Assembly: GCA_022393335.1 (NCBI GenBank)
Contig: JAJEKB010021384.1
Span: forward strand, 715,868-779,867
From: Macrotrachela quadricornifera
Taxonomy: Eukaryota > Rotifera > Eurotatoria > Philodinida > Philodinidae
Length of the DNA stretch: 64,000 nt
Reading direction: 5' to 3'
Both the position numbers and the translations under genes were made by a program. Below the pieces are notes generated by a model. That model did not search any database, was not told the origin of the DNA, and saw only the letters and a program-made list of their open reading frames with translations. Numbering within the stretch: the stretch's first letter is position 1; each line of letters opens with the position of its first letter. Shown in pieces: positions 1-10,016 of the stretch.

Positions 1-1482
1 TGCTACCATGAATATTATAACAAGTCACACACAATTATAATTATATGGAATACGTATTTTGAAATAACCAAAGCCATTTCATAAGATGCACTTAATGGCC
101 TTTGACAAAACTCCATGCTTGTTTTTTCTTATCGTGTACGTTATTTTCTTTTTGTATAAGACGGACTAATATATGATCCATTGTATGAAAGAAGGAAAGA
201 ATAAATCTGATCAATATTTCAAGAAACATTAGGAAATCTTCGAAAGTATATTATCAAGCGACTCGAACACTTTACCAAGATATTTCAATTTTGTCTTATA
301 TAGTCAATGAACTTTGAGCTATTCTTCAATGTATCCATTTAACCTAAGCTGTATTGTATTTCTCATTGTCGAAGTGGCTGGCATTTATTCCTTCTGTTTT
401 TTTTTTAGCAAGAACTGCTCATGAGAGATCGAGGTGATGAAGTACAGTTTTGCGTAGTAATTGATTTTTTTCTAAATTTCTTAATGTAGTTCTTTTTTTT
501 TTATATGTTTATGTCAATCATTCTTGATGTTAAGTTTAGTCATTCCTGTGATGAGGCTATTGGTTTGTCTACTGTCATCTCAGAAATATTTTTAAAAAAC
601 AACTTTGTCTATAGATCATCAAGTCGTGGCATTAATCAACGATCTTGCCTTATTCTTTCCAGATTCTTGTTGTTCTTGGTTTTTATACAAGATTCTTTTC
701 CATTCTTTCTAGACAAATTTGGGTCGTATGCAGCGAACCAAAGAAATGTGATTCACTTCATATAGAAAAAATGAGTCTATCAAAACTGAATCCATAGTTT
801 ACCAAATTTTTTTTTCGTCTATTTTCCTCGTTATAACAGTAAATTGGTCATAGGAAGTGAATCAAATCCACTAGCCAAAGCCTTGTAAATTTTTGCAAGC
901 TATCCAAGGAGCGTAGCTTCTCAAAAGAGATGCTTTTAATGAAAAGTTCTATTGTTTAAACGAATTTTATGAATACATCAAGAAAAATAGTTCATTATTT
1001 GCTTTCTAAAACAAGACCCAAAAATAAATAGTCATTAATACGAATCACTTCACAATGTAGAATCATTCTTAAGATAATGTATTAATATATGATCTAGGTG
1101 TTGGTAAAATTATATCATCTGATAAACAAAATGATCTATAAACAGTGACATTCATTATCTTTATTAAAAAACTCATTAGTTCACCGAAGGTAAATTAATT
1201 TTTAAAGTTATGTTTTCTGTATTTAATTTAATAATCATTATTAGAACTATTTTGAATTTGATGATTTAAAGAGAGCACATTTGAAAAATTCTAAATATTT
1301 TTAGTTTTTATTTTATTTTTTCTTTTAACATAACTACTGATGATAGGTTACGTTTAAATTTTTGAGTGTTAAGTTAAAATAAAGAAGTTAAATTCCTGTT
1401 TATCTAATCGTTATGAATCATTTTGAATATCTATCTGTACACATTAATTATGCGACATTTCAAAATAAACGACAAAAAAGCA
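1..1482. other. Intergenic AT-rich DNA, no gene seen
   Basis: Long T- and A-runs and short random open frames only. The longest frame (505-765, plus) has no recognisable domain and no codon pattern unlike its surroundings. I see nothing here that supports a gene. Confidence 0.6.
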
Positions 1483-2536
1483 CAAGTAACGCTCGTCCAA
1501 AGACTCGCTCAGCTCTTTCTCGTGGAAATCGTGTTTCTAAACTACCGTCATGCTATTCATTTATAAAATTAAAAAAACCAAAGTCAGATTCAAGTTCCTC
1601 GACCCCGATTACCCTTCGGTCAACACTTATAAAAAAATTTTTTTTTGCAAAAAGTGATCCTTTGTGTAAAAAAATGAATCCGAAAAAAATTTCGAAAAAC
1701 GAACATCAGATTCGGATTCCTCGGTCCAAATTACACTTCGGTTAAGCTTTATAGAAAATATTAATAGAATGTTTTTTTGACTTTGTGCGGGCATACAAGC
1801 AACCAAGCAAGCAACCAAATAAGCAGACAAACAATTTATTCTTGCTAGACTCTTCTCTACGAGAAAGAGAATATTATTGCTCATATAGAGATAAAATTGC
1901 AGATTCCTTTCAAAGTGATAATCTCGTCAGTAATTCTACTAATAAAGTTGGTTGTACGAGTTATCATTCTCAGTTTTCATTATATATTACTGTGAAAAAA
2001 CTCTTTAATAATACAAGTAACGCTCGTCTAAAGACTCGCTCAGCCCTTTCTCGTAGAAATCGTCTTTCTAAACTATCGTCAAACTATTCACTAACAAAAT
2101 TTAAAAAGGGTAAGTCAGATTCAAGATCCTCGACTTAAACTCCTTCGATAAAATGTTATAAAACCAAATGTTTTTTTTGTTAAAAATTGGTCCTTTGTTC
2201 AAATAATTGGCCCACAAAAGTTTCTATAAAAAAACTGACCACAGATTCGAATTTCTCGACCCCGATTACCCTTCGGTCAACCTTATCAGGACATTTTTTT
2301 GTGAAAAAAGTGGTCCTTTGTCTCAAAAAATCGATCCGAAAAAAATTTAAAAAAACCAACAGTAGGTTCGAGTAAAATTGGTCTTCGATGTTTTTTTGAC
2401 CTTCCCCCCCTATTCACCCTCCCCCTCACGATGGTTACCCAACAGGCCTCAGATTCTAAGTCTCCGTATGGAAAAACCTCTAGAAATATCTTTTTCGAAA
2501 AATCGGTTTTCGATGTTTTTTTGACCCTGCGGACAT

Positions 2537-2635
<99 letters not shown>

Positions 2636-2720
2636 ATCAATCAATCGATCAATCAAGCAAGCAAGCAAGCAAACAATTTATGTTTCTAAGACTCTTCTCT
2701 ACGAGAAAGAGAACAAATAT
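1483..2720. repeat. Duplicated dispersed repeat, two diverged copies
   Basis: A block starting with 'taacgctcgtc' followed by 'aagactcgctcag' occurs at about 1485 and again at about 2014. The motif 'ccccgattacccttcggtca' occurs near 1603 and 2260. 'gactcttctctacgagaaag' ends each copy, near 1850 and 2689. Each copy carries a tetranucleotide tract just before that end: AAGC-type near 1795-1830, AATC-type in the second copy. The open frames across both copies are by-products of the repeat, since the copies are read in different frames. Confidence 0.75.
2538..2672. repeat. (AATC)n microsatellite grading into (AAGC)n
   Basis: About 28 near-perfect copies of a CAAT/AATC tetranucleotide, with isolated AATCGATC interruptions near the right end and then about 5 AAGC units. 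It translates to a periodic N-Q-S-I peptide in one frame, which is not a gene. It lies inside the second copy of the 1483-2720 repeat. Confidence 0.95.
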
Positions 2721-3689
2721 ACCATATGATGGGGGATTTAATTTTGCGACAAAATCATTATCTGCAAGGCAAAAGTAATTTGTAGAAAAATCAAAAAGCT
2801 GAAGCATTAGCAGTATTCCCAGTATTGCAGTGCTTGCGGTATTGAAGTATTGGTAGTGTTGGAGTGAAGGTGATGGTTGCAATCTATCTTTTATTTGCGA
2901 ATATGGAAAGATATATATTTTCTAAATACGAAAGAATTTTACAATTTTAATAGACTTTAAGAGAAGTTATGTATTATTTTGTAAAATGTTAACGAATTGA
3001 AAACGGAAATATTAGTAAGTGTATTTCTTTATTATTTCTTTGTTTTATCATCGGTTTTATCGATTGCAGTTTATAAGGATCAGTTTACAATTATATCAAT
3101 TAATTTGCTTTATAGCGTCTGTAATTTATCAAAATCACTTAAAATCATTACATTAGTATTTGCCATACGAACTTTTTCTTGGTTATTGGTACGTCATATT
3201 ATAGTTTGCATAATCAATATAATATAAAATAGGCAATCATGAATGATTTTGCACTATATTTGTTTTTACGAACTTCTTGCATTATAGAAGAATAAATTGT
3301 TTCATTTTGTTTCTAGTAAGATTTCCTCTACCCCATATTCATAAAAGGAGTATAAGTTTATTATGTTTTTATAACCACTTTTCACTACCAAAATATTCCG
3401 TCTTGTAAGAATTATAGTCCCCTATTATTTCAAAAAACTTTTCTGATCGTGATCTGAGATCACTTACAAGTTACAAGTAATTTGTGAGCTTTTAAATATA
3501 TACTTTCAATTCGATAGTTTAACAGTTTGTATTTCTATAAAAATTCTCGTTCATTGAATGTTCAACGAGTAGAGAAATCAAGATAACAGAACTAAACTCT
3601 TCGTTTAATAAAACATATTTGTAATACTTGAAACTTGAATTCAACTATTCAAGCATTCGAGGAGGGAATGGGGAGGGATGGAGCTTCAG
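2721..3689. other. Intergenic DNA, no gene seen
   Basis: AT-rich sequence with no supported coding region. The 76-aa plus-strand frame near 2997-3227 is hydrophobic but has an AT-driven composition (many I, L, F, N) and no family signature, so I do not call it. Confidence 0.5.
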
Positions 3690-4090
3690 AACCTCGCAAA
3701 GCCACCTGAGGGTGAGGGCGAAATCCTGGAGTAGGACGTACCAACACCGGATAGGGCTAGCTGAGGGTGAGGAGGAAAACCTGGAGAAGGACGTGTCAAC
3801 ATCACATAGGACCAGCTGAGGGTGAGGGCAAAATCCTGTGGAAGGACGTACGAACACCATACAGGGTCAGCTGAGGGTGAGGAGGAAAACCTGGAGAAGG
3901 ACGTGTCAACATCACATAGGACCAGCTGAGGGTGAGGGCAAAATCCTGTGGAAGGACGTACGAACACCATACAGGGTCAGCTGAGGGTGAAGGCCAAAAC
4001 CTGAAATAGGGCTTATCAACACCTCACAAGGCCAGCTGAGGATGAGGGTGAGGGTGGAACACTGGAAAAGGAAAGTAATTGAATAGTTTA
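3690..4090. repeat. 55-bp minisatellite, about 7 copies
   Basis: The motif 'ctgagggtgagg' recurs at 3706, 3761, 3816, 3871, 3926, 3981 and 4036, exactly 55 bp apart each time. Two unit types alternate: one with 'gtcaacatcacatagga', one with 'cgaacaccatacagggt'. The second pair at 3871-3980 is almost identical to the pair at 3761-3870, so the last expansion copied a 110-bp dimer. The unit is not a multiple of three, which explains the overlapping open frames on both strands. Confidence 0.95.
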
Positions 4091-4211
4091 TTACAGGCCC
4101 CACGATGTGCCGGAGGCTAGCCTCCGACACTTTTTTAGCGTGTCCGCGAAAATTTTCCTGCTACTTGTCCGCGAAACTTTTAGGAGCGCTCAGGTTTCCG
4201 GAAAATTTGTC

Positions 4212-4229
4212 AGAAAGCGAAAAATATCT
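4212..4229. repeat. LINE target-site duplication, 3' side copy
   Basis: The 18-bp sequence agaaagcgaaaaatatct is found here, immediately before the T8 run that is the complement of the LINE poly(A) tail. It occurs again, identical, at 9999-10016 beside the 5' end of the element. Confidence 0.92.
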
Positions 4230-4249
4230 TTTTTTTAACATTGAATAAG

Positions 4250-4255
4250 TTTATT
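4250..4255 (-). promoter_or_regulatory. Polyadenylation signal AATAAA of the LINE
   Basis: The plus strand reads tttatt here, i.e. AATAAA on the minus strand, 13 nt before the A8 tail at 4236-4229. This spacing is normal for a genuine poly(A) addition site and supports 4230 as the 3' end of the element. Confidence 0.8.
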
Positions 4256-4468
4256 GTTCCCACAAGGGGTTAACAAGAAGAACAATCTGTATAGATACAC
4301 AAGAGTCAAAGTATAGAGTTCGATATACAAATAATGGAGTCACTCCTCCTGAAAGCATCAATTAGTGAAGGAAATAATAATGAGAAAAGATGAAAGAAAG
4401 AAGGAAAAACATCAATAGAGTGAAAAAGACAAGGAAAAAGAAATCAGGTATCACATATATTACATATT

Positions 4469-6181
4469 TTACGGTGGATATAGATATTTGTGTATAAAGT
4501 CTTTAATAAAAAGAGAAGAAGAACGAAATATATCTTTCTGAGGTCCATGATCGCATAAGAAAGAGAAAAGATCTAGATTCGTATGATGAGCTTGCCGTGC
4601 CAAACGATTGGGAAATACACTATTCTTTCGAAATCCCATGGATTTATAGTAAGAACGAATTCTCTCTGGTGATGTCGCAATTAGATACGCCTCCCAAGTT
4701 TCTCTGTATGCAGACGCTTCAGGGGATACATTAAGGTGTTCTTTAAATCTCATCCAGTAGTCGTATAAATACTCAAGGAGCGCTCTCTCCCTAGTGAGAC
4801 TCAAAGTCGTAAAATCGTCCCACCCCCAAAGGCCGTATACAATTCTTAGACCTGTACAATAAACATGCTCTATATCTCTCCTTTGTTTTTCATTAAAATA
4901 AAACCACGTTGCGAATAACCAGATAAAGTGAGGAAGTGCGAACGCACAAAAAAGTTGTCTTCGAATTTTCCATTCTTGTAGCGGTATTTTTTTATATATC
5001 CTTTTCAGCGCAGCATAAACATTTCTTATCTTAGAAAGTCTTGATTTTATAAATATTCCCCAGCCAAGTTTTATACACAAAATGACTCCTAGATATTTGA
5101 AATAATTGACAAAGTCAATTTCTTGGCTTTCATAAAAAATCTTCGGATAGCTAGGAGAAACTATACTATGAACTAGCATCGCCTTTGTTTTGTCAACATT
5201 AACAGGCTGTATCGTATCTTTTGAAAACTTAGTTAACGCTTTCATAGCAATTTTCGCTTGTTCTTCTAGCCAATTAATGTTATGGGAAAACTTATTCTCC
5301 AAACAACCTTTTAAAATGAGAGCCAGATCGTCCGCGAATAAATGACAACAAAATTGAAGAAAATATTTAGGTAAAAAATGAATGTGTAAGCGAAAAAGAG
5401 TTGCAGCTAATACAGATCCTTGTGGTGCTCCAACAAAGATATTGATGGTTCGAGAGTTCGATTCACCATGATAAACAGCCATAGTTCGCCCTTGTAACCA
5501 TTGATAGATCCAACGGACAAGGGGAAGTGGCATTTCTAATTCAAGCAGAGTGGCTATTAATGCTGGATACCACATTCTATCAAACGCTGAAAGAAAATCA
5601 ATAAAAATAACTAAAGCCGGTCTATTATTTGCTGCAACAGTGAGTCTTAGGTCTTCTATAAGAGATAATATTCTTGTTTGCAGTCTTCTGTTTGTTGTAA
5701 AACCTGACTGTTCATCAACGAAAATATTTTTTTCTATGCACCAACTTGATATTTGGTCATGGATACACCTTTCAAACCATTTTCCAAGATTTGGAAGTAA
5801 AGAAATTGGTCTTAATCTATTTTTTTTAGGATATATCCCATCTTTAGAAAGACAAATTACTTTTGCATGTTTGCTAGCTTCAAAAACATTTCCTTTACTA
5901 GCACATTTATTGAAGAGAATAGCAATGATATTCATATATTCTATTGGAAGATTTTTTAACAGAAAAGCTGATGTTCCAAGGGTGTCTAAAGATTTCTTTG
6001 GTGAAAATTTTTTCCAGTTTTTATATATTTGAGTTATTGAAATTGAGCCGAGAGGAATATTAGGCAAATAAGAAATCTGCTTATATATATGGATGTATTT
6101 CATATGTATATCATTTGATGGATCGTGCACTGGAGTGGTAAAGTAACTCTCAAAAAAATCACCTAATTGATCTGTTATTTT
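4469..6181 (-). CDS. LINE ORF2, reverse transcriptase part (downstream of the MITE)
   Basis: This encodes the RT and C-terminal part of ORF2. Visible RT motifs in order are QSGFTTNRRLQTRIL (finger motif), IFIDFLSAFDRMW (catalytic Asp of motif A), GAPQGSVLAATLF (motif B), FADDLALIL (the catalytic FADD of motif C) and YFKYLGVIL (thumb side). All catalytic Asp residues are present. No RNase H is recognisable after the RT. The frame has no ATG of its own at the 5' side, because it is the continuation of the endonuclease ORF at 6796-8018. Removing the MITE and one 8-bp duplicate (622 bp) puts the two halves in the same frame. As it stands, the protein cannot be made in one piece. Confidence 0.9.
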   Translation of the reverse strand, partial: KITDQLGDFFESYFTTPVHDPSNDIHMKYIHIYKQISYLPNIPLGSISITQIYKNWKKFSPKKSLDTLGTSAFLLKNLPIEYMNIIAILFNKCASKGNVFEASKHAKVICLSKDGIYPKKNRLRPISLLPNLGKWFERCIHDQISSWCIEKNIFVDEQSGFTTNRRLQTRILSLIEDLRLTVAANNRPALVIFIDFLSAFDRMWYPALIATLLELEMPLPLVRWIYQWLQGRTMAVYHGESNSRTINIFVGAPQGSVLAATLFRLHIHFLPKYFLQFCCHLFADDLALILKGCLENKFSHNINWLEEQAKIAMKALTKFSKDTIQPVNVDKTKAMLVHSIVSPSYPKIFYESQEIDFVNYFKYLGVILCIKLGWGIFIKSRLSKIRNVYAALKRIYKKIPLQEWKIRRQLFCAFALPHFIWLFATWFYFNEKQRRDIEHVYCTGLRIVYGLWGWDDFTTLSLTRERALLEYLYDYWMRFKEHLNVSPEASAYRETWEAYLIATSPERIRSYYKSMGFRKNSVFPNRLARQAHHTNLDLFSFLCDHGPQKDIFRSSSLFIKDFIHKYLYPP

Positions 6182-6803
6182 TAGGGATGCACCAGTCCAG
6201 TTAACTGGGTACCCAGTGTCACTGGGTACCCCAGTTAACTGGGACCCAGTGTCACTGGGTATTTATTTTAACTGGATACATATTCAACTGGTTTATTATT
6301 TATAAAATCATCAGTAGTTTCCTTTGTGCTAGGTATCCATGAGTCCAGTTAACTGGGTGCCCAGTGACACTGGGTACCCAGTTAACTGGGTCCCAGTGTC
6401 ACTGGGTACCCAGTTAACTGGGTGTATATAGGATGTGTAAAAATATTTTTCCAGACGGGTAACACTATGATTTTAAATAGCATACATAAGGATTTTAATA
6501 CCAAATTAAAGTGTGTCAAAAATGGAATTTATTCATGCTAAATGTAGGGATGCACCAGTGAGTTAATAACTGATAAGTGGGTCCCAGTTAACTGGGGGTA
6601 CCCCAGTGTCACTGGGTACCCCAGTTATCACTGGGACCCAGTTAACTGNNNNNNNNNNCCCAGTTAACTGGGTACCCAGTGTCACTGGGACCCAGTTAAC
6701 TGGGTCCTCCAGTTAACTGGGTACCCAGTGACACTAGGTACCCCAGTTAACTGGGACCCAGTTACCAGTTATTAGCTGTCACTGGTGCATCCCTAGTTAT
6801 TTT
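6174..6803. mobile_element. hAT-type MITE (6182-6795) with 8-bp target duplications
   Basis: Terminal inverted repeats TAGGGATGCACCAGT (6182-6196) and its complement (6781-6795) are perfect over 15 bp. They are flanked by identical 8-bp copies of gttatttt (6174-6181 and 6796-6803), the target length of hAT transposases. There is no coding capacity. The interior is almost entirely two alternating short palindromes, CCCAGTTAACTGGG and CCCAGTGTCACTGGG. A third copy of the terminal sequence lies at 6545-6559, so part of the element may be a second, overlapping copy. It interrupts LINE ORF2. Confidence 0.92.
6649..6658. other. Assembly gap, 10 N
   Basis: Ten N bases lie inside the palindromic satellite of the MITE. 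The true number of repeat units is probably not resolved here. Confidence 1.
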
Positions 6804-8018
6804 TACTGAATCACTTTCAATATTTCCATTAACTACTAGTCCTCGAAAGGATGGAGAATATGAATGGAAAAAAGGACGGACAAAATGCCATATATTTTGA
6901 TTTTTTGAAAGAGACTCGAGATGCTTCTCACGTCTTGTTTGTTCATATTTTGCTCTTTCAGCGCAGAATACCTTTCTAATAGCTAAAAATTCTTTAAGAT
7001 GAAACAGAAAACTAGTCTTTCTATATTTTTTTCTTTTTCTATTCACAGATCGAGCAAGAGAAATAAGAAAAGGTGGCCAGGGTGGTTTGTATTTTTTAAG
7101 TGGAATATATTCGCTTGTTCTGTCCCACAAAGAAGCGAGGAAGAGGGAAAAAAGAGTGAAAAAGGTTTGCTCGTCAAAATTGTATACATATGAATTCCAA
7201 TGCATATATAAACAAGAAAGAATAAAAGTAAAAATTTTCCAATTCGTTTTTCGAAAAACACCCTTATCAGATATAGCTATAGAGGATGAGTATAAAACAG
7301 GAAAATGGTCAGCGTTTCCTTCATCTAGCACCTCACATTTCCATCCAGAACTATCGTTTGTCACCGCAAAATCAATGATGGACTCAGATTTTTTTGATGT
7401 GGGGATGGCAGAAAAAATTCCTTCACATCCATTTAATTCCATCCAATCTTTCAGTGCAAGACCACTAGTGTTGTTAGTGGAACACTTCCAATCACTATGT
7501 TTTGCATTATAATCACCAAAGATAAAAAATTTCTTATTCAAAAACTTTTCGAATTCGTGAAAGGGAGGCTTGGACTTAGGAGGAACGTACACTGCACCAA
7601 TAAGAATGGGAGAAAGTGCTACTTCGATTTCAATTAGGAGAAGGTTCTCGACCTTATGTATAACTTTCGACTTCAGTGAAGAATGTATTAATATTGCTAC
7701 TCCTCCAAAAGAATTCGTTCCTATTTGTGTATGCCAATAATAATTCGGCACGGAAGGCATTTTACGAATCAAAGATCCCACTCCGGTTAAGATTATAACA
7801 TGAGGAAGGTATGAAGAGAGTAAAATATCAAGATCTGACAAATGCGTACTCAAACATTCACAATTATATAAAACAATAAGAAGATTTTCTACTTCATTTT
7901 TTGGTCTAATCTTTTTCCACGATTCACACAGGTTGGAAATGGAAGTTTTTGTGTTCCACTCATTTAAGATGTTTAAAACCATTGTTTTTTCTTCAAAACT
8001 TCCATCAAACTTGTCCAC
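6796..8018 (-). CDS. LINE ORF2, APE-type endonuclease part (upstream of the MITE)
   Basis: This is the N-terminal endonuclease of ORF2. Motifs seen: an early N-C pair (LYNCECLS), a Y-x-P strand (GAVYVPPKSKP), the catalytic GDYNAKHSDW and the final DH motif (ADHFPVL). The motif that normally holds the metal-binding Glu (L-T-E-T type) reads ILTGVG, so that Glu appears lost. The frame can extend upstream of 8018 to about 8088 without a stop. It has no ATG near the start, so translation probably depends on ORF1 coupling or reinitiation. It runs into the MITE at 6795, which adds a few foreign codons before a stop near 6762. Confidence 0.88.
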
Positions 8019-8061
8019 TACAGAAGGAAAAACATAAGTCGGAACATACTTGAAATCAGGA

Positions 8062-8247
8062 CTATCTGTTCCCTGAAGAAAATATGGTTTTCATAGCTGA
8101 GTGATATAATTCCATTTGTTTATGCATGATAGTTGAATATTTCACCATTTCTCGTTGAAAAGAGTCTTTCAATTGTATTAGTTGAGCCATTGCTATTTCA
8201 TTTGCTTCCTTCATATTTTCTACATGTTTTTTTTTGTTCATCTCCAC
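8062..8247 (-). CDS. Likely C-terminal extension of LINE ORF1 in the +1 frame
   Basis: A coiled-coil-like, K/E/Q/M-rich stretch of about 55 residues overlaps the end of ORF1 in the +1 frame. The two frames meet at a run of nine A on the minus strand (8235-8227). It ends in TAG at 8062, inside the first codons of the ORF2 frame, which is the usual spacing between LINE ORFs. It could be reached by +1 slippage on A9, or ORF1 may simply have gained or lost an A in this copy. It could also be a chance frame; its heptad-like composition argues against that. Confidence 0.5.
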   Translation of the reverse strand: MEMNKKKHVENMKEANEIAMAQLIQLKDSFQREMVKYSTIMHKQMELYHSAMKTIFSSGNR

Positions 8248-9841
8248 ATATACATTTCACATAGTCACATAGTACTTTATTCGTTGTTGATAAATTGACA
8301 GTGCATTCCATATTCGTTGCAATGACTTGTTGCATAGAGACTAAACAGTCATTTTGTGCACGAACTTGCTGTTGTAGAATGAGCCATCCTTTTTGAACTT
8401 TTTCAATTTGCTGTTGATATATATTATTAATTTGATTTTTTTCTTCATCAAAATCTTTCTTCACCTTATTCAGTTCCTTCTCCAGTGATTTAATTGCTGA
8501 ATTCAAATATTCTTTTGCTAAAGATGTATTTTCTTCTTGTCGACTATCCCAGTAATTTTTTGTGGAAGAATGAAAAGAATTGGTTGTTGTAGTAACAGGA
8601 GGAGGAGCAGAATATCCACGTTGAGAAGTTAAAATTCGATCACGTTCATTTTGTTTTCGACAGTCAATTGGGATAAACATTCGTATATGTGCTGGTAGTT
8701 TATCTGTATTCTGCTTTAATTTATTCAAGAGTCCTTTTCGAAAATTAACTATTGTTGGACACTTGTAATCTGTTGATATATGGTTACCACTACAGTGATG
8801 ACATTGAATATGACAAGCAGAATGATCTTCACCATTTGCTTTATCTTTACCACAACGCCGGCATATAGCACAAGAAACTTGGCAATCTTTTTTAGTATGA
8901 CCGGGTGAATTACAATTCATGCAGATGAGAATCTTAGGTGGAGGTAAGTATTCATCGACTTCGAATATTAGACCTTGAATTCCAATTTTACCTTCATATA
9001 AAATCTTCTCATATTCTTCTTGCTGTTTGAAAATTGCACGAATATGACGAGCATTTGAGCGAGTTGTTCCCATCATTTCATTCACCATAAATAATGAAGA
9101 GAATCGAATTTTCATATCATTAAATATATCATCTTTTGAAATTGTTAAAGGAACAAATTTAATTATAACAGAGTTTTGTGAAGGTAGTTGTTTTGGTGGT
9201 TCAAGTTTTATTTGTACATTACCAATAACAGGTGGATAATGATTATTGTCACACAAATACATGTAAAAATCAATATCATCTGTAACACCACAAAAAATAT
9301 TTCCATCGTCCTTTAACCACCATTGATCAAAGCCAATTAAGTCTTTATGACGAGGATATTCTTTTCGAAAATTTGATTCAATATGTTTCATAAATTCTTT
9401 TATAAATTTAATACCAGATTCTTTCGATCGAAGAGAAGGATTACAATGCACCTTGATCATAGGAAGACGAGTATCAACACAATGTGCTATAGCTTGTTCA
9501 GAAATCTGAATTTGTTCAGACTGCTGTCCATCAACTATAGATTCTTGTGCTTGATACTGTTGTTGAAGATTTCTATTAAAGAAAGTTTTTCCTTTTCGAG
9601 TTTCAATTGTTCGTTGGTATTTAGGTGAAGGATGGATTATTTGATCGCTGTTAATCGTATCATTTTCATCATCGTCATCTGATCGAGTTCGTGAACTTTT
9701 TCTTCGAAGTTGTTCTACACGATTTTTCATATTTCTTAAACTAACTATATCTTCCTTTGGATCTTGGAATTCACTTGTCGTTGCATTCATATCATTAAGT
9801 ACCTTGCTTTGAGTAGAAATATTTGTAAGTTGGTCGAACAT
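8198..9841 (-). CDS. LINE ORF1, gag-like nucleic-acid-binding protein
   Basis: 547 codons, first in the element. The N-terminal third is polar and low-complexity. The middle holds a hydrophobic fold of the type found between basic N-termini and zinc knuckles in Jockey ORF1 proteins. A zinc knuckle CMNCNSPGHTKKDC (CX2CX4HX4C) follows near residue 307, then two more Cys/His clusters including CHHCSGNHISTDYKC. The C-terminal 100 residues are coiled-coil-like. Such proteins coat the LINE RNA and form the RNP. The ATG is at 9841, after a 157-nt leader. The frame stops at 8198 after crossing an A9 tract where it may shift to the 8062-8247 frame. Confidence 0.9.
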   Translation of the reverse strand: MFDQLTNISTQSKVLNDMNATTSEFQDPKEDIVSLRNMKNRVEQLRRKSSRTRSDDDDENDTINSDQIIHPSPKYQRTIETRKGKTFFNRNLQQQYQAQESIVDGQQSEQIQISEQAIAHCVDTRLPMIKVHCNPSLRSKESGIKFIKEFMKHIESNFRKEYPRHKDLIGFDQWWLKDDGNIFCGVTDDIDFYMYLCDNNHYPPVIGNVQIKLEPPKQLPSQNSVIIKFVPLTISKDDIFNDMKIRFSSLFMVNEMMGTTRSNARHIRAIFKQQEEYEKILYEGKIGIQGLIFEVDEYLPPPKILICMNCNSPGHTKKDCQVSCAICRRCGKDKANGEDHSACHIQCHHCSGNHISTDYKCPTIVNFRKGLLNKLKQNTDKLPAHIRMFIPIDCRKQNERDRILTSQRGYSAPPPVTTTTNSFHSSTKNYWDSRQEENTSLAKEYLNSAIKSLEKELNKVKKDFDEEKNQINNIYQQQIEKVQKGWLILQQQVRAQNDCLVSMQQVIATNMECTVNLSTTNKVLCDYVKCICGDEQKKTCRKYEGSK

Positions 9842-9998
9842 TTAATCAGAATTATTCAAATTAATTAATAATTAATAAAAAAAATAAATAAATAAATAAG
9901 GGTCACGCGTACACAAACGTGACACGTATGTGCACTGAGTGAGAGAAGAATAGAAAAAAAGAAAATGTGTCCGAGCAGTACGAATATAGGAGGAGGAG
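9842..9998 (-). promoter_or_regulatory. LINE 5' leader / internal promoter region
   Basis: 157 nt between the element start, given by the target duplication, and the ORF1 ATG. Full-length LINEs carry an internal promoter here. The end sequence on the minus strand is CTCCTCCTCCTATATTCG. A short (AAAT)n tract lies at 9877-9899. No defined promoter motif is claimed. Confidence 0.5.
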
Positions 9999-10016
9999 AG
10001 AAAGCGAAAAATATCT
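9999..10016. repeat. LINE target-site duplication, 5' side copy
   Basis: Perfect second copy of agaaagcgaaaaatatct. The bases before and after it differ from those at 4212-4229, so the duplication is exactly 18 bp. Confidence 0.92.

Larger units (their letters stand above)
4230..9998 (-). mobile_element. Full-length non-LTR retrotransposon (LINE), Jockey/I-like, carrying a MITE
   Basis: The element runs on the minus strand: short 5' leader, ORF1 with CCHC zinc knuckles, ORF2 with an APE-type endonuclease then reverse transcriptase, a 3' UTR, an AATAAA signal and an A8 tail. It is bounded by identical 18-bp target duplications (4212-4229 and 9999-10016), so both ends are known and it is not 5'-truncated. 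Without the 614-bp hAT-type insert and its duplicated 8 bp, the element would be about 5.15 kb. A CCHC ORF1 plus EN-RT without a visible RNase H resembles the Jockey group; clade assignment needs a tree. It copies itself by target-primed reverse transcription. Confidence 0.93.

Noticed and set aside
2431..2778. 115-aa frame with long N-Q-S-I repeats
   Set aside because: Translation of the (AATC)n microsatellite; no coding signal outside it.
3628..4130. Overlapping open frames of 63-94 aa on both strands
   Set aside because: They lie entirely in the 55-bp minisatellite; the unit is not a multiple of three and similar peptides appear in several frames.
5550..6032. 160-aa plus-strand frame inside the LINE
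   Set aside because: Antisense shadow of the reverse transcriptase.
7087..7512. 141-aa plus-strand frame inside the LINE
   Set aside because: Antisense to the endonuclease ORF, which has clear domain motifs on the minus strand.
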